Positions 19,082-28,567 are shown, counted from the first letter of the stretch. The stretch is DNA of 64,000 nucleotides from an uncultured Rhizobiaceae bacterium (GCA_958296345.1 CATQIJ010000013.1:248001-312000), one strand, 5' to 3'. The notes: generated by a model not told the origin, from the sequence alone. Numbers and translations are program-made.

Positions 19082-20826
19082 TCACCCATGCCCGCAAACC
19101 CTGCACATCACCTTTAAATCCGCATTCGTTTCCAACTGCGCTTTCATATATTGATAGCCTAACTCAACTGCTTCGTCGTAGGCTTGCCAGTCTCTTATGT
19201 CGATTTCACCTAGGGGTGGATTTAGTGTGGCGTAAGAGCTTTCTACTTGTTCTCGATATTGCTCATCACCGGAGACTGTGCCGGTACGCATTAACAAATT
19301 AATGACGGGTGGTTTGAATATTCGGGTTAAGAGAGGTTGCTCTATTAGCTTTGTCCAGCTTTCAGGAGTGATGCCTAGGTTTCTTGAAACGTCTACTGCT
19401 AGAATTGGGCCGAAGCATTTTTGGGACATTTCGATTGTTGGTAAGTTGTTGATTACACCGCCGTCAACAAGCACTCCATCATCTGTTACGACAGGTGGTA
19501 AAATTCCAGGAATGGATATACTTGCTCGTAAGGCGCGCCATATCTTGCCGCGCTCATGCAAATGTGGGCTTGCGGTTGTTAAATTTGTCGAAACACAAAA
19601 ATAAGGGAACCAAAGGTCGCTTATCTCAAGTTTGCCAAAATTCTCTCTCAACAAAGGCTCAACTTTTTTACCTCTTACCAACCCTTGTAATGGAAGTGTA
19701 TAATCAGACAGGGTATTGGTTTCGACAAAACATTTTTTGATGCTTTGCTCCATTTCCTCCATCGTTTGGCCCATGGCTAGGCAGGCTGCGATGATGCCAT
19801 CCCATGCTAGAACCTGCGATAAAGTCTATCGGGATTTTTGCTTCCACAAGTGCGCGTATAACACCTATATGTGCGTAAGCTCTGGCACCGCCTCCTGATA
19901 GGACAAGGCCAACCCCGCGCCCATTTATCACCCTGCCCCAGCGCTGCCATTCTTTGTCTAATGATTTACGAATGTGGAAGTGACGGTTTGCATCAATCTT
20001 ATCGAGATAATTCTGCGTAGAGCGCGGACAAACATCAGATTCATCATGTAGAATAAACAGATCAATCATTTGGTGGTCGTGTTGGACTTCCAAAAACCCA
20101 CGTGAAATCTCGTTTGAAGATTGCTCATCAAATTCTATCACTAGACAGATACGCTCGCTTTGTCTTGCGCAAGCTCTCATCCAGTCTGTCTCACCTAATT
20201 GGCAACACAGAAAAATCAAATCATATTGGTTTTCCAACTCATTGAGTTTGGCACTGCTCCAACCTACTGTTTTACCTTCTTGAACAAAGACTGACTCTCC
20301 GCAATCTTTGGTAACCGTATCAGCAAGGCGCTTGGCAATTTCGATAATGTCTACATCAGGTGATGCTGCAATGAACGTTAGAACTTTTGGTCTTAGTCTT
20401 AGTGACCTATTGGCATTTGCCTGACGCAAACGCTCCGCAAGAATACGGCTCATCGGAATAGCTATCGCAGGATATTTTTTAATCAACGCGTCAAATTGTT
20501 TACGTTCAATGCGCAAGAGTTGGCTATCTCGTAACGCAACTACAGTTGCCGAACGTGTCTCACCTGCAAGAATGGAAAGCTCGCCCAATGTTTCATCTTT
20601 GTTGATGAGTGCTATCAGTCTTTTTTTTAGTTTCTTCTTGTTCTACAAAAACACCCATCGTTCCCGAAAAAACAATGTAAAAAGCGTCTGCTTTATCGTT
20701 TTGTGAAAATAATAATGCGCCTGCAGTAGTAAGCAAAACTTTCTGTGCTTTGTCCCAAACAGCTTTTTGCTCTTTGGCGGACAACCCGCCCAAAAAATTC
20801 ATATGTTCAAGTGAAATATCGCTCAT
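19082..20826 (-). pseudogene. Cyclic nucleotide-binding/patatin-like phospholipase (NTE/RssA family), two frameshifts
   Basis: A gene for a cNMP-binding domain joined to a patatin phospholipase, broken in two places. The first part (20826 to about 20640) starts MSDISLEHMNFLGGLSAKEQ and continues the cNMP fold (FYIVFSGTMGVFVEQ). One extra base in the T8 run at 20631-20638 shifts the frame. The middle carries GELSILAGETRSATVVAL, the oxyanion-hole motif GLVLSGGGARAYAHIGVI and the nucleophile GSSMG. One extra base near 19797-19804 then shifts it again before GIIAACLAMGQTMEEME. The catalytic Asp lies in VLVDGGVINNLP. Repaired, it would be about 580 residues, a normal bacterial NTE-like size. Confidence 0.85.
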
Positions 20827-21266
20827 CCAAATTTTCCAACTGTATAAGGCAGTAAATTCCGCCTGAGTCGTTCTCTCTCCTTATTAAAATAGGGCGGTAC
20901 GTTTTTTGCACCACCCTTGGCTAAAACTAACAACAGACAACTCATTCTGTCAAAGTGTAGTTTTGAAACTGGGTAGGCTAAGCACTTGACTTAGATAAAG
21001 CTGAAGTGGGTTTGGAAGCATATCCAGAATTCTCAAGAGGGTAAAAAACTAAAGATAATGATCAGTTGCTCCCTAGAACATACCCCGTCGATTATTATCT
21101 ATATAACTTGAGATGAGAATGGCGCAGGAGACTGCGCCATTTTCTTTACTAACAACACAAAAAAATAATTTGCCGCACACAAGAATGACAGATTTTCTAG
21201 TGCATCGAATTAAAATCTTATATATGAAAAATAGGTGTTTTTCATATACGTTCAAGGAATAATTTA
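20827..21266. other. Intergenic region of 440 bases with one strong hairpin
   Basis: No convincing gene is visible. Frames here are short with poor codon use. It must hold the divergent promoters for the patatin-like gene (leftward) and the aminotransferase (rightward). The only distinct structure is the GC-rich hairpin at 21121-21138. Confidence 0.5.
21119..21147 (+). terminator. Rho-independent terminator-like hairpin without an assigned gene
   Basis: The arms GGCGCAG and CTGCGCC form a perfect 7-bp stem around a four-base loop, followed on the plus strand by ATTTTCTTT. No gene ends just upstream on this strand, so it may terminate an unrecognised small RNA or lie in the aminotransferase leader. 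Confidence 0.45.
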
Positions 21267-22400
21267 ATGGCCGGACTTCTCCCTAATGTCGATCCAGAAG
21301 GTTTGTTAGAATACTCGGTTGTTTTCACGGATCGCTCGCTCAATGCGATGTCGAAGTCTTTCCAAGGCGTCATGAATGATGTCTCGAGCATGTTAAAAGA
21401 TGTGTACCAAGCTGATGCAGTAGTGCTTATTCCTGGTGGTGGAACTTTTGCTATGGAAGCGGTTGCTCGTCAATTTGCTACTGGTAAAAACACTATGATT
21501 GTTCGCAATGGCTGGTTTTCATACCGCTGGACACAGATCTTTGAAGCTTGCGATATGCCAGTTCAATCAACCGTGATGAAAGCGCACCACTCGCAAGATA
21601 ATCGTGAAGCGCCTTTTACACCTACTCCTATTACAGAGCTGGTTGAGCGCATTAATACAGAAAAACCAGACGTTGTTTTTGCACCCCATGTAGAAACAGC
21701 ATCAGGCATGATGCTGCCAGATGATTACATTAAACAAATCGGCGACGCGGTGCATAGCCATGGTGGTTTATTCGTTTTAGATGGCGTTGCTTCTGGTTGC
21801 ATCTGGATCGACATGACGAAACTTGGCGTTGATGTATTTATCACTGCACCGCAAAAAGGCTGGTCGTCTTCACCAGGCACAGGCGTGGTGATGTTGAGCC
21901 AGCGTGCGCTTGATGTGATGGTTGATACTAAGAGCACTAGCTTTGCTGTTGACCTCAAAAAATGGCACGACATCATGAAGGCTTATGAAAACGGCGGCCA
22001 TGCTTATCACGCCACTATGCCAACAGAAGCCATTGTTCGCTTTCGTGACATGATAATTGAGACCAAAGAATTTGGTTTTGATAGTGCTAAGACTGCGCAA
22101 ATCAAACTTGGCCAAGGCATCCGTTCAGCATTAGAAGCCAAGGGTTTCAAAAGCGTTGCAGGCGAAGGCTTTCAAGCACCCGGTGTTGTGGTTTCATTTA
22201 CAGATGACCCAGCCATGCAAAATGGAAGTAAATTCGCCGCTAACGGAATGCAAATCGCGGCAGGTGTTCCCTTGATGTGTGATGAAGGCGAAGACTATAA
22301 ATCTTTCCGCATCGGCTTGTTTGGCTTGGACAAGTTGAAGGATGTTGATGGTGCAGTTAAGCGTTTTAAGGATGTGCTTGAGAAAGTTGTTGCTGAGTGA
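21267..22400 (+). CDS. Class V aminotransferase (alanine-glyoxylate/serine-glyoxylate type)
   Basis: A 377-residue PLP-dependent enzyme of the alanine-glyoxylate/serine-pyruvate aminotransferase group. Conserved elements are the cofactor-cradle segment IPGGGTFAMEAVARQF (near residue 54), HVETASGMMLP, the PLP-ring Asp in FVLDGVASG and the Schiff-base lysine in TAPQKGWSSSPG (about residue 198). The FRIGLFGLDKL block closes the small domain. It probably interconverts glyoxylate, pyruvate and an amino acid, but the substrate pair cannot be read from sequence. AAGGA lies 8-12 bases before the ATG. It directly precedes the higher-GC insert. Confidence 0.9.
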   Translation: MAGLLPNVDPEGLLEYSVVFTDRSLNAMSKSFQGVMNDVSSMLKDVYQADAVVLIPGGGTFAMEAVARQFATGKNTMIVRNGWFSYRWTQIFEACDMPVQSTVMKAHHSQDNREAPFTPTPITELVERINTEKPDVVFAPHVETASGMMLPDDYIKQIGDAVHSHGGLFVLDGVASGCIWIDMTKLGVDVFITAPQKGWSSSPGTGVVMLSQRALDVMVDTKSTSFAVDLKKWHDIMKAYENGGHAYHATMPTEAIVRFRDMIIETKEFGFDSAKTAQIKLGQGIRSALEAKGFKSVAGEGFQAPGVVVSFTDDPAMQNGSKFAANGMQIAAGVPLMCDEGEDYKSFRIGLFGLDKLKDVDGAVKRFKDVLEKVVAE

Positions 22401-22409
22401 GTGGGCTGA

Positions 22410-22461
22410 TGGCCGTTATGTGCCAGAAGCAGACATGAGAGTTGATGTTGCGAATGTCTGC
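22410..22461 (+). repeat. Degenerate intergenic repeat at left edge of the insert
   Basis: An 8-bp perfect inverted repeat (GCAGACAT at 22429-22436, ATGTCTGC at 22454-22461). The 29 bases at 22410-22438 match 27518-27546, at the right edge of the insert, at about 19 of 29 positions in direct orientation. The sequence resembles GTCCGC-type repeats scattered in alphaproteobacterial genomes; that link is from memory. Confidence 0.4.
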
Positions 22462-22560
22462 CTTGAGCCCAAGTTTGCCGTTCGAGTATTGTCGTCTATT
22501 GGGTATCCATAGTCTTATTCCTCAGAAATTTCGCTATGGACAGCTAGATGCACCCCATCA

Positions 22561-23462
22561 CTATCCAGCCAAAAACTCGAACAGGTCTTTTGCGTTTTGA
22601 GAGAGGCTGACATTTTGCTTTCGGCACAGGTGGTAAGATTTTTTTGGAATGAGTCCTTTCGTTCCGATTTTGACCAGAGCACCACTATCCAATTCCTCTT
22701 TCATCATTGGCACGTTAACAAGCGCGACGCCTTCACCATACAATGCTTTACCAATCGATTGAACATAGCTGTTGCATTGGACTGTATTCCATTTACTTAC
22801 TTCAGGCAGCCCGATACGCTTCAGCCAAATTTGCCAATTGATCCAATCAGGGGTCAGATTTATGTATTCCAAAATAGGCGGTATATTATCAACTGCCTGC
22901 TCGTTGGAAAACATGCCTGCCAATTCTGCTTGCTCAGCTATTTCAGGTGCTGCAGCAGGAATTAATTCCCCGCCAACAACGCTCACACAATCCCATCCTG
23001 ATATGTTTCCATCACAATAAACAAGCGCGAGGTCATGGGTATCGGAAAGCAGTTCTGATGTGTAATCGGTCGTGACAACACTCACATTGCAAGCAACCTC
23101 GCTTAGGGAAAAAGACTTTAGACGTGCGTAAAGCCAGAACATCGACAGAACTGCATTTGCCGCGATTCGTATCACGGGCTGCTCTGGGCCTTGACCTTTT
23201 CAATCGCGCGATCAAGAAAATCAAGGCCAATTTCCACATCTGATGCCAACGCCTTGCCGGCTTCGGTGATTTCAAGATTGCGTCCTTGGCGGGTAAACAG
23301 TGGCGCTCCAAGCCATTCCTCGAATCTGTGAATTCGCTTGCTCACGGCCGCCTGAGTCACAAACAATTCCTCGGCAACTAACGCTAAACTTTTGTTCCGC
23401 GCGGCCGCATGAAAAAATAAAAGGCTGTCGAGTGGCGGGAGTGATTTCCGGTAGTTTTTCAT
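22561..23462 (-). pseudogene. LysR-family transcriptional regulator (GcvA-like), frameshifted
   Basis: A LysR-type regulator in two overlapping frames. The N-terminal frame (23172-23462) has the winged-helix domain with LALVAEELFVTQAAVSKRI and GAPLFTRQGRNLEIT. The second (22561-23175) continues with IRIAANAVLSMFWLYARL and a substrate-binding domain (GWDCVSVVGGELIPAAAP) typical of GcvA-like members. The join is a GTGA overlap at 23172-23175; adding one base there restores PVIRIAAN, the expected linker. Repaired length is about 300 residues, normal for LysR. It runs opposite to the desaturase and operon on its right and would be their natural regulator. Confidence 0.85.
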
Positions 23463-23559
23463 TCCTTCAGGTTAAGTATATGCCGGACATTTTTCAATGT
23501 TTTTTCGCCTAATATTTTCCGATAAGTATTGCAGTCGAAAGCTGCATTGGAGAACGTCA

Positions 23560-24558
23560 ATGACCGTAACAGATGACCCGCTTAAAGCAGGTGAAAGCAA
23601 AGAGTGAAATTGGCATCCTGACCTGCCTGTTGCCGTAACGCCATTGTTTTCATGGCCTCCCAGACCAATTGCTACTTTGCGTTGGTTTGCCACTAATTGG
23701 CTCCCAATGACCGAATTCACAATTTATGCGCTCATGGCATGGGCGACCTGGCTCTGGCTGCAGCCGGATTTGGCAGACATGAAAACGCTTGAGTGGAGTT
23801 GGGTGTTACAAGTCTAGGCACGTAACATTATTCTCATGACAATTTTTGCCCAAGGCCTGCATGTCTGGCTCTACGGGGGGAAAAAACAAAATAGCGATTT
23901 CAAATTTGACCGTCGCGGCAGTGCACGCAACAACCGGGTATTCCTCTTTAATGATCAATACTGGGATAACATTACATACACATTGCTGTCAGGGGTCACG
24001 ATCTGGACTTTCTACGATGTGATTGTGTGGATGGCTTATGCAAATGGCTGGGCACCGATGATCACGCTGGACAGCAATCCGATCTGGTTCTTTGCGCTCT
24101 TTTTGCTGATGCCGGTTATTCAGTCCCTGCATTTTTACTGGCTACATCGGGCTCTGCACATCCCATGGATATATAAGCGAGTTCATTCGGTTCACCACAG
24201 AAGCGTGTCGATTGCGCCGTGGTCAGGCTTTTCTATGCATCCGATTGAGCATGTGGGCTATATGGGATTGCTGTTGATATTCCTTGTTTTACCAGCGCAC
24301 CCAATTCACTTCATCTTCATGGGATATTGGCTCGCATTGGCAACAGCGACCTCTCATGCAGGATTTGAAAATCTGGTATTGGGTGAAAAAGCACACCTGA
24401 AGATCGGCTCCTTTCACCATCAACTGCATCATCGCTATTTCGAGTGCAATTACGGCAACCCGGAAATGCCGTGGGACAACTGGTTTGGGACGCTCCATGA
24501 TGGCAATCCCGAAACGACCAAGGCTGTGCGTGAGCGTAAAAACAAGATGCATTCTTGA
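23560..24558 (+). pseudogene. Sterol desaturase/fatty acid hydroxylase family protein, two nonsense codons
   Basis: An integral-membrane di-iron hydroxylase gene of 333 codons from ATG 23560, with two in-frame stops: TGA at 23605-23607 and TAG at 23815-23817. The frame between and beyond reads as typical family sequence (NWHPDLPVAVTPLF, WPPRPIATLRWF). Both stops fall where relatives carry tryptophan, so each is one G-to-A change from TGG. The remaining frame (from 23836) keeps the His clusters: HRALH, HSVHHRS and HHQLHHR. Members hydroxylate or desaturate lipids. The stops make a full product unlikely; readthrough is not credible since both TGA and TAG are involved. Confidence 0.85.
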
Positions 24559-24633
24559 ACGTAGAACCTAATGACGGTTAAAACCCGTGAGAGAACGCGC
24601 AAGATGCGGGCTAGATAGATTGGTAACCCCACA

Positions 24634-25646
24634 GTGACACAAGACATTACTCTAACGCCTGAAGAGGCAAGTGATCTGATCCGTTCGGCGTTGATCAGCA
24701 GTGGAACCACAGCTGAAATGCCAGCTACTTTACCGAGGCTATTTTGGACACCGAACTTTCGGAATTGACCGGCCACGGATTTTTTTGGCTTCAATATTAC
24801 TGCGCGCATCTCAGAAGTGGCAAAGTCGACGGCAAAGCAGTGCCACAGGTTGAGACCGTGTCCGAAACCAGCTTTCGTGTTAATGCGAAACACGGCTTTG
24901 CGCATCCGGCGATCGAAGCAGGGTTCAAACACCTGATCCCGGCGGCAAAGGCAAATGGGATTGCCGCGATGGGGGTTTATAATTCCTATAATGCCGCAAC
25001 ACTCGGGTTTCATACTGGGTATTTGGCACGTGCCGGTCTGTTGGCAATTGGCGCGGCTAATGCTGTGCCAAATCTGGCCCCGGTGGGCGGTAAAATACCA
25101 ATCATCGGCACCAATCCGATTTCCTATGCGGTGCCGGCTCCAGACGGTGAAATCGCATTTTTGGTTGATCAATCTGCAACCCAGGTAGCCTGGACTGCAG
25201 TCAAACGTGCGGCTGACGCGGATGAACCAATTCCACTAGGCTGGGCACTCGACCATGACGGGAACCCAACGACGGATGCGCAGGCCGGGTTGGAAGGTTC
25301 AATGGCACCAGCGGGCGGCGTCAAAGGCTTCAGCATCGGACTTCTCGTCGAAGTGCTATGCGCTGCTCTGGCCGGTGGCAATCTGGGGCCGGACCAAGGG
25401 TCTTTTACTGATGATGATGGCCAGCCCATCGATAACGGCCAGTTTTTCATAGCCCTTGACCCCGAAAAATTTTCCGGTGGCACTTTTGACCAGACGGCTT
25501 CCAAACTTGTTGCTCTGATCACTGAGCAAGAGGGCGCACGGTTACCCAATACGCGACGTGAAGCAAACAAAAAACGACTGGCAAAAGAGGGTATCCCCAT
25601 TGAGCTTGGCCTTTTTGAAACGCTGAAAGGCTTTGTAGTATTGTGA
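24634..25646 (+). pseudogene. Malate/L-lactate dehydrogenase-type (Ldh family) oxidoreductase, one frameshift
   Basis: A NAD(P)-dependent oxidoreductase of the Ldh_2 family, which reduces 2-keto acids or cyclic imino acids. It probably starts at GTG 24634 (TQDITLTPEEASDLI). One base is missing at about 24718-24722; restoring a G gives MASYFTEAILDTELSELTGHG and joins the long frame to 25646. Family elements are TGHGFFWLQYY, SGKVDGKAVPQV, AMGVYNSYNAATLGFHTGYLARAGLLAIGAANA and GSMAPAGGVKGFSIGLLVEVL. The repaired length is about 337 residues, normal. The stop overlaps the next start (GTGA). Unrepaired, the 24744-25646 frame lacks the N-terminal helix. Confidence 0.85.
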
Positions 25647-26491
25647 CAGAGCCTGAATTAATGTCATTTCTAGCTGATGTAGGACTAGCCGATAACCATA
25701 CATCCTTGCACAAACTAAAAGGCGGGTATTTGAATTCCGTCTGGCGCTTTGACACAGGTAACCGGCGACTTGTTGCTAAACAATTTGCAACTCCCATGAC
25801 TGGTACGTTGTTTCCGAATTTGCCTGAGGATGAAGCAGAAGAACTTCGGCGGTTGTCCGGGTTCGATGTGGCACCCGATCTGGTCGGGTTCTGGCCTGAA
25901 GCATTACTTCTGGTTTACGATTATGTTGACGGTGAGATGTGGAATGGTGACATGGCAGGTGTAGCTCGCTTGCTCAAGCGTAAGGAAATTGCGGACCCAA
26001 CAGGCTTTCGTGATGTTCCCGTCACTTTTGAGGAAATTTTGTCTGAAGGCGATGCACTTTTTTCTCGATGTAAAAACAATCCCGCTGCACCTCGCCCAGG
26101 GCCATGTCAGCTTTCCTCACTTGAAAAGCGCTCACTCATTCACACGGATATCGGAGCAAACCTTGTGGGCGAAGGGGATGGCCTTCGCCTTATAGATTGG
26201 CAGTGTCCTGCGGCAGGCGATGTTTGCGAAGACATATACAGTTTTTTGTCACCAGCCTTTAATATACTCGCAGAACGTAATCCATTAACCGAAGAGCAGG
26301 TTGCAAAGTTTTGGCAGACACTGAATCGGCCCGATTTGATGGAAAGATATACAGCAATAAAAGTTGCATTTGCCTGGCGCTTTGCAGGCTATTGCGCTTG
26401 GCGTGCAGAGGTTCACGAAGATGCGGATGTCTGCGCCAGATATCAGAAGGCTGTTGAAGCAGAGCTTACATACATGAAAGAGGCATCATGA
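25643..26491 (+). CDS. Phosphotransferase (aminoglycoside phosphotransferase/choline kinase fold)
   Basis: A 282-residue small-molecule kinase of the APH family. The catalytic loop is HTDIGANLVGEGDGLRLIDW (near residue 170), with the base Asp, the metal-binding Asn and the IDW metal aspartate. A nucleotide-site Lys lies in RRLVAKQFATP. The GTG start overlaps the dehydrogenase stop and the end overlaps the next start, so it is translationally coupled to both. APH-fold kinases phosphorylate hydroxyls of amino acids, sugars or amino alcohols; the context suggests a catabolic intermediate, but no substrate can be named. Confidence 0.82.
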   Translation: MTEPELMSFLADVGLADNHTSLHKLKGGYLNSVWRFDTGNRRLVAKQFATPMTGTLFPNLPEDEAEELRRLSGFDVAPDLVGFWPEALLLVYDYVDGEMWNGDMAGVARLLKRKEIADPTGFRDVPVTFEEILSEGDALFSRCKNNPAAPRPGPCQLSSLEKRSLIHTDIGANLVGEGDGLRLIDWQCPAAGDVCEDIYSFLSPAFNILAERNPLTEEQVAKFWQTLNRPDLMERYTAIKVAFAWRFAGYCAWRAEVHEDADVCARYQKAVEAELTYMKEAS

Positions 26492-27465
26492 TTGTTGAAA
26501 CAACCATTCACAGCTTCAGTCTCTGGCATCATTTTGCGCACAAGCCTGGTTTTGATGCCATTGCCTTTGCTGACTTGGCCCGTTCACTTGGGTTTCAGGG
26601 CATTAGCCTGTCTCTGAATGACAGTAACTACCGGCATCTGGGTGACAGAGATAGCGAACGGATGCAGAGGCTTCGCGAACATCTGGAAACCCACAACATG
26701 AGCTTGGAAGTAGACACGTCTGACACCACACCCTCCCATATGTCAGAAATGCTTAAAGTCGCACATAAAATGGGAGCCACTTCACTCAGAACCTACACGC
26801 GGCACGAAGGGTCAGTTCAAAATATGATGCAAGCAACCACGCGGGACTTGGGCAGTGTGGTAGATGAAGCAGAAGCACTCGGCATCACCATCGTATTGGA
26901 AAATCATGAGGATTTCACCGGCCCGGAGTTGGCCGAAATTGTTGATGCGGTAGATCATCCGAACCTGAAAATCCTATATGATTATGGCAACTCCCAGATG
27001 GTATTGGAAGACCCGGAGGCAGCCCTTGATGCGGTTCTCCCGCATGTCCATTCGGTTCATTTCAAGGATCATGTCATGATCCGGCCTGAGCATGCGGGGC
27101 AACTGACTGTTGCAGGCGTTCCAATCGGAAAAGGCTTTTTGCCATTGGAACGGTTGACGCGTCGTCTACTTGATCAAGGGTTGCGGCGGATCACATTTGA
27201 AAATGCCTGGGCCTACAGAGCCCCCATTCGAGAGAGGCGCACGCCATTGGCTGGCGTTGTCCTGGGTGAAGGCTCATTTGGTTACATGGAACCACCTTTT
27301 AATCCTGCTTGTGTAATTCTTGATCAATCAAATTTCACCGGGGAACAGCTCGTGGAGCTTGAGTATCAAGCCCTGCTGGAGGGTGTCGAAGCTTATCACT
27401 CAGTGCTCCAAAATCTGGGCTGTACCGGGCACTTGGTTAGTGTCGCAAATAGATCCGGCAAATAG
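26488..27465 (+). CDS. Sugar phosphate isomerase/epimerase (xylose isomerase-like TIM barrel)
   Basis: A 325-residue AP endonuclease 2-type TIM-barrel protein. Metal-ligand residues expected for the family appear in VLENHEDF, LYDYGNSQ, HVHSVHFKDH and FENAWAY. Such proteins epimerise keto-sugars or act as dehydratases and hydrolases. It starts at an ATGA overlap with the kinase and completes a three-gene operon. No transporter lies alongside. Base composition is higher in GC than the core genes outside the insert. Confidence 0.85.
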   Translation: MIVETTIHSFSLWHHFAHKPGFDAIAFADLARSLGFQGISLSLNDSNYRHLGDRDSERMQRLREHLETHNMSLEVDTSDTTPSHMSEMLKVAHKMGATSLRTYTRHEGSVQNMMQATTRDLGSVVDEAEALGITIVLENHEDFTGPELAEIVDAVDHPNLKILYDYGNSQMVLEDPEAALDAVLPHVHSVHFKDHVMIRPEHAGQLTVAGVPIGKGFLPLERLTRRLLDQGLRRITFENAWAYRAPIRERRTPLAGVVLGEGSFGYMEPPFNPACVILDQSNFTGEQLVELEYQALLEGVEAYHSVLQNLGCTGHLVSVANRSGK

Positions 27466-27481
27466 AATCCTTGAGATAGAA

Positions 27482-27546
27482 AGTCCGCTTATCTGCCATT
27501 GCGTGTAGAAACTTGAATGACCACCTTGGGTCAGCAGCAGCCATCA
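27482..27546 (+). repeat. Degenerate intergenic repeat at right edge of the insert
   Basis: A GTCCGCTTAT element at 27484-27493 and a 29-base stretch at 27518-27546 that matches the left-edge copy (22410-22438) at about 19 of 29 positions in the same orientation. It lies between the last insert gene and recR. Confidence 0.4.
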
Positions 27547-27573
27547 TCATACTAGAAGACTAACCCTGCACCC

Positions 27574-28209
27574 TCAAAAATCACTCCGGCTTTTAATCGC
27601 AGCCGATAGTGTTCCCTCATCAAGATAATCTAATTCTCCGCCAACAGGCACACCATGCGCTAGGCGTGTGATTTTTACATCCAAGCCTTCCAAGCGATCT
27701 GTAATATAATGCGCTGTCGTCTGTCCCTCTACGGTCGCGTTTACGGCTAGAATAACTTCGCGCCGTTTTGGGTCTTCGCTTGAATATTGAACAAGTGGCT
27801 GGGATACACGGTTGATTAGCGCGTCGATGGTTAGGTCTTCTGGGCCAATGCCATCGAGCGGTGAAAGCGTTCCACCTAATACATGATACAAGCAATTTAC
27901 TGCTTTTGCGCGTTCTAATGCCCATAAGTCGGCAACATCTTCCACCACAACAATTGTGCTGATATCACGACGTACGTCTGTGCATATGGTGCATGGGTTT
28001 GCGGTATCGACGTTACCGCATTCTTCACACTCACTTACTTTTTCTGCGGCATCTGCTGCTGCATTTGCAAGCGGGCGTAGAAGCACTTCTTTTTTCTTAA
28101 TCAAATGCAGTGCGGCACGGCGTGCAGAACGCGGCCCAAGCCCTGGCAGTTTTGCCAAGAGCTGGATAAGCGTTTCAATTTCTGGACCAGTGACGCGGTT
28201 AGATGACAT
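27574..28209 (-). CDS. recR: Recombination protein RecR
   Basis: RecR works with RecF and RecO in gap repair by loading RecA. The product is 211 residues. The N-terminal helix-hairpin-helix ([20 protein letters not shown]) is followed by a four-cysteine zinc finger (CEECG and CTIC), a Toprim domain starting [16 protein letters not shown], and the C-terminal Walker-like region ([20 protein letters not shown]). It lies three bases after ybaB on the same strand, the conserved dnaX-ybaB-recR order. Confidence 0.97.
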   Translation of the reverse strand: MSSNRVTGPEIETLIQLLAKLPGLGPRSARRAALHLIKKKEVLLRPLANAAADAAEKVSECEECGNVDTANPCTICTDVRRDISTIVVVEDVADLWALERAKAVNCLYHVLGGTLSPLDGIGPEDLTIDALINRVSQPLVQYSSEDPKRREVILAVNATVEGQTTAHYITDRLEGLDVKITRLAHGVPVGGELDYLDEGTLSAAIKSRSDF

Positions 28210-28212
28210 GTT

Positions 28213-28536
28213 TTAGAACGGTAGTTTCATGCCAGGAGGGATTGGTAGACCTGCAGTTAATTCTTGAGTCTTTTCAGCTTTGGTCACATCCAACTTAGCC
28301 TTAGCATCATTGTGTGCTGCCATGACCAAATCTTCTACGATATCCGTTTCATCTTCTTTCAAAAGGCTTGGGTCAATTGTTACCGAAGACATGATGCCAT
28401 TGCCGTTCATCACGACTTTCACCATGTCACCACCCGCAGAACCTTCAACTTCGAGATCAGCAAGTTCATTTTGCATGTTCTCCATTTTAGCTTGCATCTC
28501 TTTGGCTTGTTTCATTAAGCCCATGATATCTTTCAT
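28213..28536 (-). CDS. ybaB: Nucleoid-associated protein, YbaB/EbfC family
   Basis: A 107-residue DNA-binding dimer. The N-terminal helix contains repeated Met/Gln ([20 protein letters not shown]), and the central strand region includes [21 protein letters not shown]. It binds and bends DNA with modest specificity. It lies between dnaX and recR on the same strand, 31 bases after dnaX, as in most bacteria. Confidence 0.96.
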   Translation of the reverse strand: MKDIMGLMKQAKEMQAKMENMQNELADLEVEGSAGGDMVKVVMNGNGIMSSVTIDPSLLKEDETDIVEDLVMAAHNDAKAKLDVTKAEKTQELTAGLPIPPGMKLPF

Positions 28537-28567
28537 GTGATTATTCCTATTTCTAAATCTAATTTAT

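Noticed and set aside
17926..20826. A multi-gene defence island around the SIR2 gene
   Set aside because: Only the SIR2-like gene looks defence-related. The patatin gene is the NTE/RssA type with a cNMP domain and has no CBASS cyclase nearby.
21073..21255. 60-codon minus-strand frame before the aminotransferase
   Set aside because: It runs through the terminator-like hairpin and has codon use unlike real genes nearby.
23605..23817. TGA read as tryptophan (genetic code change or recoding) in the sterol desaturase
   Set aside because: The second interruption is TAG, other genes here use TGA as a normal stop, and Trp is encoded by TGG throughout.
24450..25172. 240-codon minus-strand frame opposite the desaturase and dehydrogenase
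   Set aside because: It is antisense to two recognisable genes, and its translation has no family features and many Cys/Arg/Trp.
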